64,000 nt of DNA from Tubiluchus corallicola (Eukaryota; Priapulida; Priapulimorpha; Priapulimorphida; Tubiluchidae): the NCBI GenBank assembly GCA_030141605.1, contig JAQGDQ010000144.1, positions 434,001-498,000 on the forward strand, read 5' to 3'. Position numbers and translations under genes: made by a program. Position 1 is the stretch's first letter; the number at the start of each line of letters is the position of its first letter. Shown piece after piece: positions 58,137 through 64,000 of the stretch. A model generated the notes under the pieces. That model did not search any database, was not told the DNA's origin, and saw only the letters and a program-made list of their open reading frames with translations.

Positions 58137-58530
58137 GTATACTGCGTAAAAGCTTGTGCCACCTGTTGACAACAAAACGAAGGAATAATGAGTTGAAGCC
58201 TTTTTAAGCAAAATGCAGCAAGCAAGCAATTATTACAGGAATTTTTTTCAATAGTCAAAGTCATATTTGAAAATCATGGGGTGTTGATGAAATTCTTTGT
58301 AGCTGCATAAGTATATTTAACAACCTACACAAAAATGTCTCTATTAATAATTAATTATAAAGTTGCATCATAGTTTCACAATAAGTATAACACTAATCAA
58401 TATAAAAATTGAGCACAATTTGTGCGCATTACATCACAAGTATCAGTAATATATACTATTTTAGCACATCACATGGATCACAGTTGCCTGATCTAGAACT
58501 GACATACTTGAGAGCCAGCATGAAATTCTA

Positions 58531-60004
58531 TTATGAGGACTTCTCTTCTCCATGTATGCACTTTGCCTCACCTTCTTTGGCTAATGACTTCATGAGAGAC
58601 TGTTGTACATAAAAGGCAAAAAAGAAGTATCCTACAGCAGCGCCAGCTGTGGCTGAGATAAGGAACCAAGCGTTGTAGGACATGACTATGAGCATGAGCA
58701 GGTATCCAACCACAACTTGCACTCCGTGCAGTAGAGACTGAATGCAGTGATACTTGAACCTGGGGTGTGTAAATTACGCCAATTAAATGACAAATCCATA
58801 TCAGCAAAGTAAAAGTGCAGATGTTCATTCACACAAACATTTACCACCAGATAAAAACTACAGATGTTCATTCACACAAACGTTTACCACCAGATAAAAA
58901 CTATTAGATGTACACAACCAAGATGCAATAAATTCCGTCTACTCTCACTTTTTGCTATGATAAAACATGAGTAGGCACTAGATGTATGAGCAAAACTGCA
59001 AAAACAACAGTACACGAATTACATTGTAACCATTCTTACTGTCCAAAACATCTAGTGTTTCCACATGTTCTCAACTATTTGCTATTGGATCCTTTTAGTA
59101 GATTAAGTGAATCCCTTGCTATTAGATTTTTCTAGTAGAGTCAAATCAACAATTGCAATTGCAGCTATTAATTCGCAAAAAAAATTACAATAGTATGAAA
59201 TTTCTTTTATTCAGTTATTCCATCACACTAGAAAACACTGCTTATATCTGTTGGTGTCCTCTTTGCTGTCTTTGTAATTAATCAGATGGAAAATTAATAG
59301 ACAAAATTTCTCATTACAATAAATAGCCTTCCGTGCAGACAGAACACTACTGTACCAAACTTTTGTCTAACACAGCTGTGTATACAGGATGCAGTCGAGA
59401 GACCTATGAGGTGTGGGATCTAAACACATTTTGGATTTTCTTTATGTATGAAAAAATTTTCTAGTGCAATTTACTATTAGATTTATTATAAGTTTAACTT
59501 ATTTTTTAGTACTAGTTTTACTAAGCAGACAATTTGGCAGAGCAGCAAATAATGTTTGCTGACTTATCCTTCACAGCCTTAATGAACAACATAAATGCAA
59601 AAGTAAAGTAATGACATATGAAAACCAGCAGAAAACAGAGAGGCATAGAACATGGTTTGACATTTGATGAAAAGTTGAAAATGCTGAGGAAGTAAACTTA
59701 TTGAATTACCTTTTAAAAAGCTAATATGTACAAATATGCGAAGTTTTTAACATTACCTTTCACAGTTAAATTCTCGTGTTTTAGATGCTGCTTGAGTTGC
59801 CCGTGATCTTGACTCTGAAATAAGCTTATCTTCACCATCTTGGGACTGTTCAGACGTAACAGGCTCATCTGAGAGCTCTGAGACCGTAGGAAGAGGAAGC
59901 TCGTCAGGTACTTCTTTAGCTTTTAGCAGCAGCACCTGCCTAAATGTCTTTAGTCCTTCATACAGAATAGCAAGACAGCCAGTGCCAATTACAAGTGAAC
60001 ACCT
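58531..60004 (-). CDS. SLC31A2: SLC31 (Ctr) copper transporter, last two exons
   Basis: Exons 60004-59757 and 58759-58531 (TAA) join in phase (AG plus G, Arg). Exon one has transmembrane helix 1 (VIGTGCLAILYEGLKTF, with the YEGLK family motif) and an acidic cytosolic loop of about 65 residues. Exon two has QSLLHGVQVVVGYLLMLIVM with the copper-path MxxxM, then MSYNAW, and GAAVG, the GxxxG packing motif of helix 3. Ctr proteins form trimers that carry Cu(I) across plasma or endosomal membranes. The MSYN-x-W wording is nearer SLC31A2 than SLC31A1, and the end lacks the His-Cys-His tail of Ctr1. The first exon (extracellular N-terminus, often Met-rich) should precede 60004, but I could not find it within the next 1.3 kb. 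Confidence 0.82.
58818..58903. repeat. 43-bp tandem duplication
   Basis: CAGATGTTCATTCACACAAA through CCACCAGATAAAAACTA occurs twice (58818-58860, 58861-58903) with one A/G difference. It lies about 60 bp into the SLC31 intron, upstream of the last exon. Confidence 0.9.
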
Positions 60005-60424
60005 CTGAAATGAGATGTACAAATTCTCATGTTTGTGACAGGACCAAAATATGACTTATTATCAAGGCTAGACTTCAATACAAGCTACTGAACTAGCAGA
60101 AGTGTCTTAGCCATATTTCTTCCCTCAACTATAATCAGTGTAGCAAATGAAGATGCTTCGAGTGAGTGTTGAATGCAGCTGGTCACAAGGCAGTCAGTGA
60201 CCAGTCTCAGCATGGCTTACTTTAAGTCACGATGATATATGCACATGACCCCTCGGCTATCATCACTGTCTTTAAAAATAGTAATATGTAGTAGTAATTA
60301 TTTGGCACTAGAAAGTAGTACAAACAATGGACACTAGAGGTACTTCCTCAACATACCAATATGTAATAAGACGAAGTATGAATAACACAAATTAATTCTT
60401 AATGACAAGAATGGGGGGGAAAAA

Positions 60425-60672
60425 GAAAGAAGAAATGACACGAGATTTCAAAGTACCACTTACTTTATCTTCATGTGAAAGGGACGGACAAATAAATCAC
60501 ATTGAATTACCGATGCCATATTTTTGGAGGATTTTTTTTGTTCGTAATAAAAGTAAAAAACTTTGTCCAAAAAAACATTAGCATTAGTGATTCAATGCGG
60601 TTTATTTGTCTGGTCTCTCACATAAAGATAAAGTAGGTAGGTGGTACTTTAAAACGTCATCTCTTCTTTTTG
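60425..60672. mobile_element. Foldback MITE with arms of about 90 bp
   Basis: Left arm 60425-60518 and right arm 60581-60672 are inverted copies, roughly 80% identical by eye: AAAGTACCACTTAC and GGACAAATAAATCACATTGA face TCAATGCGGTTTATTTGTC and GTAGGTGGTACTTT. The 60-bp middle is AT-rich. No coding capacity. Confidence 0.65.
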
Positions 60673-61346
60673 TTTTTCAACTGTGGGATTTTTTTTAAAT
60701 TTAAAACGTATTAACACTCTAACGCCATACATCAAACTTTTACATAATGTGCGAATCACATGACGTTACCAAAAAACTTTAAAGAAAATTGCAAACTTGA
60801 TCGAAACTCGCTGAATGTGACAAATAGCAGATTGGCCTATTTTCTTAAAAACCCGATGGATTCAAATTTACGGAAACTGAGCCGCAATACATCCAGTAAA
60901 ACCGAATGTATTAGGCAAAATTTTTTAGGCTAAGTTAGTGAATTTCTTGCAATCAAAGTAACTCGGCTTTTTTCTTGATTTAAATTGTGGCTTCAAGTTT
61001 CAACAAGGTCACACACGAGTTCCAGCAAATGTGGAGTTAAAGACACAAACTGCCAGCATTCATAATAAGCTAACTGACGACTTTTGACGTCAGAAAAATG
61101 AAGCTACACAATACGAAGTATCCTGCTTTTGCCTATATACAAGAATAAGCCATATAGCTAACACAGTTCTAACTGATTAGCATTTGTGAATTTATTGTAG
61201 TGTAAGATTTATTAGTTCCTCAATTTCACACTCACACTGGAATGCCACTAGAAGAGTAAACTGAGCTAATAACAATTTGTTCTAACAAAGGTCTACGAAA
61301 GCAGCGATTATTGCCCGCCAGCACACGAGTGGATTTCCAAAATTAC
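60673..61346. other. Unassigned stretch between SLC31 and TMEM183 exons
   Basis: About 670 bp scanned on the minus strand for a Ctr N-terminal exon or a TMEM183 downstream exon. Neither was recognised, although one or the other is expected here. Confidence 0.35.
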
Positions 61347-63481
61347 CTTTTGTATAACTTCATCCAGAAACTGGCGGTCTTAATGGCGTAATAAGCATGT
61401 CTGCAAATGCCAGCAAACTGTCCCACGCACTCCGGATGCAGGTAATCCGCTATGAGACACCACAGATCCTGCGGATAGACCACACCGGCAGTAAACTTCA
61501 CCGCTTTCTGTTGCCGTTTTCGTCTTTGACACGGCGGTTCTGAAACAATGCAGCATAGAGAGTTAGGAAGGAAACTTCATAAAGTTGTGTCTATGGGTTT
61601 CAACCATGCAAGTACACCACATCATAATACACATGTAATAAATGTAAAAATATCGGCAAAATAGAGTGCATAGTGGAATCAACCCGGTGTGAAGACGTAA
61701 AAAGAAACAGCATAACTGTATGAGGAAGCATTCAAATAACTTTTGAACAAAAAATCAATAGCTTCTTGTTCAAATAAATCAAATTTTTATGTGTTTTATT
61801 GCTGGTATGTCTGACTTATTTTTGCTAGATATAATGATGTAAATACGTATTGTATAACTGTCTGTTTAAGCCATATATTGTAATTTTGGTATTGCACAAA
61901 ACTACATTACAGCTAACTATATATTTCAACACTGGCAGGAACAGCGGTTTCATAATTACAACACTGACAGTGATTTTTTTAAATTACAGGTTGTTTTGAA
62001 GCTATTAAAATGCAACACTTTTTTTAAATGTCAATTTTTTTCACTTTGGAACATAAGTTAGTCTGTAGTTGAAGGCACAGATCTGGTTTAAAGCACAAGG
62101 AAACACTTCATAATAAAAGCTTAAAAAATCGCTTTGAAATTTTATATCACTTACATGCTGTGGTATTGCACACAGAGCTTGGGTTAGGAGTAAACTGTAT
62201 AAAGCTTTTAAATTTAAACTCCTGCAATGACCGTTAGGTAAGTCATTTGAAGTAAGTTTACACAATGTCGGCTAAAGTTTGAAAGGTAATCAGAGCATTC
62301 GTAACTCACTCTTCACTTTTAGCTAAGCAAAAGATTAAACTACTTTATATTGTCAATAAGATCAATAATGTGTTTTTAGTTAATCAGTGGTGCACACAGG
62401 GATGGTGATGATGCAGTGCCGTTTTAACAAGGTGACAAGAATTATTAAGAATTTTTTTCCTTAGTTACATAAGCCTCTCAAACAGGTAAACAAAAAAGTA
62501 ATATTAACTTTGTGTGTAAAATTTTTTGAGATAAAGTTTAAAATTGCCTTTTCTTCCCCTTTAATGACATAGACGGGATCGATTGTTCTTTTCTATTTCT
62601 TTGCGAAGCACAAAGAGAGACACAAATGAAATCACTTCAACAAAATTTACTTTAAACATAATGATTAGTATGATTTCTATTTTGTATATCAAAGGAATTT
62701 CTTTGTGCAGCATTTTTTAAAATAGATAACCGTTCCTAGTTCTGCTTATAAATCTTCATATCTTGTAAATGCTATAATTTTTAATAATTAATTATTACTG
62801 TACATATCATTGCTTATAAAGGATGCCCTATGGCGATCTTAAAGCAATTTAAAAAATGTAAACTAATAATATTCAAAGACCCTTTCAAGCATTTCTGTGT
62901 TTTTGTAAACGTACAGCAATAAATGCAATTCGAATTTAAAATGGCATACCAATCGGCTGAAATTGCATAGAAAATTGCGATGCGATACCAGATAAAAATT
63001 TCACTACACCTAAATGATCACTCCAACTAGGACACATGTAGCACTTTTACCTTTCGAATACAGGTGCGCGCTTGTTATAGATTCTATAGAATAATATAGA
63101 CCAGGAAATAAAAGCCACTGAAAAAATTAAAAACAACAGATTTACGTTATAAGCCATGTTACAGAAAAACGTGTACACAACAAATAAAATGTAGTTCAAG
63201 CAAGGTTAAAAAGTTATCACTAAAACTGAACTGAAGATGTTGACAAAATAGTTGGAAAAACTCTCACCAGACAGGGCATTCTTAAGAAGGACTTACTGTA
63301 TGTTTTTCACACAACAAGTTACTATAGGTAGAAGAAACTCCAGTACCTTCAGCATTAAATTTCTTGGCATGACCTTCCAATGCTTCATGAACCTCCGCTG
63401 AATCTCCGCCACCGTCGTCATCGAAGTCACTCAACTTCCTCTCAAACCAGCTTGGTTCACTGAACACCTCTACTACTAGAT
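61347..63481 (-). CDS. TMEM183A: TMEM183-like F-box protein, two internal exons
   Basis: Exon 61539-61347 encodes CQRRKRQQKAVKFTAG then VYPQDLWCLIADYLHPECVGQFAGICRHAYYAIKTASFWMKLYKR. This follows human TMEM183A ([36 protein letters not shown]), an F-box-like segment. Upstream exon 63481-63347 encodes an acidic piece (EPSWFERKLSDFDDDGGG), plausible for the variable N-terminus; the GAAG/GTACTG donor at 63347 gives the right phase, whereas the better-looking donor at 63297 does not. The start exon lies beyond the window. The downstream exons, including the membrane segments, should follow at coordinates below 61347 but were not found. TMEM183 function is poorly known. Confidence 0.6.
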
Positions 63482-64000
63482 CTACATAAAACAAATTCAT
63501 AAAGTTTTCATCAAAACAACAGCAATTATAAGGCACATTGTGCGGTCAAAGAAGACATGATGTAAAAGAACTGAAAAAAATTCACTTTTTTCCCTCAGGC
63601 TTCTTATTTGCAGAATTCTCTACCAAAAGATTTTCCTTGGTACAACCTCACTCAATTGAAGAAGAATATAAATAGGTGCCTTCTATTGCTAGCAAAATAA
63701 TTATTATACAGTAGATGCCGTTTATTAGACTCACGGTTAATAGACTCAACAACCTAATTTACTCAAAAACATTTGGTACAGTTCCATTCAAATGTATAAA
63801 ATTGTTGGTAATTTCGTCAATTTACGTCGATCTTGTTCACTAAGATATAAGTAGAAACAGTCATGTTAGGTACAGCTTTTGTTTGTAAACAGGTGCAGTA
63901 CATTTATCATATGCGCTAATATGTTAGCGTAGCCGTTTTGCTTCACCCGCTTGTCCGCTGCAATTAACCCTGTTGTTTCTGGAAGCTACACATTTAATCA
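63482..64000. other. Window end, no gene seen
   Basis: About 520 bp upstream (minus strand) of the TMEM183-like exon, presumably intron. CAGTAGATGCCGTTTATTAG after TA at 63713 could be the left end of another TA-flanked transposon cut by the window border; its partner end is not visible. Confidence 0.3.

Noticed and set aside
60004-61347. TMEM183-SLC31 fusion gene by direct exon joining
   Set aside because: The upstream exon ends in phase 2 while the SLC31 exon is read from phase 0; joining them hits a stop after a few codons.

Overview
The window is nuclear DNA of an invertebrate animal. It is AT-rich, its genes have many introns with GT-AG borders, and introns and spacers hold DNA-transposon relics, SINEs and dead LINE pieces. 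The readable proteins are animal families: an axonemal ruler protein, a sphingolipid reductase, a mahogunin-type E3 ligase, mitophagy receptors, a Mediator subunit, a complex III assembly factor and a copper transporter. The species cannot be fixed from sequence alone. No prokaryotic, CRISPR or viral gene set is present. All gene names rest on motif and alignment memory, without database searches.

Layout. 1-13 kb (+): the C-terminal two thirds of CCDC40 (12 exons read), with an intronless antisense KDSR gene and several transposons in its largest intron. 13-28.6 kb (-): a complete 13-exon MGRN1/RNF157-type E3 ligase, convergent with CCDC40. 29.0-30.6 kb (+): a three-exon UBALD gene, divergent from MGRN1 across a 419-bp putative shared promoter. 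34.3-36.8 kb (-): two tandem intronless FUN14-domain (FUNDC) genes. 36.8-42.9 kb: mostly non-coding, with a palindromic repeat and a LINE. 42.9-49.4 kb (+): MED9 (three exons, LINE debris in both introns), followed only 169 bp later by intronless UQCC2, an arrangement that looks operonic. 51.3-54.7 kb (-): a secreted 170-residue IGFBP-like cysteine-rich protein. 58.5-60.0 kb (-): the last two exons of an SLC31 copper transporter. 61.3-63.5 kb (-): two internal exons of a TMEM183-like F-box gene.

The genes do not form one pathway; most are housekeeping or ciliary genes side by side. The one functional pairing suggested by layout is MED9-UQCC2. I found no clearly new biological system. The best leads are the possible MED9-UQCC2 operon with splice acceptors close to start codons, the 19-residue triplication of the KDSR membrane anchor, the 5S-derived SINE, the FUNDC pair with a block of near-identity, and the unresolved SLC31/TMEM183 exon order.
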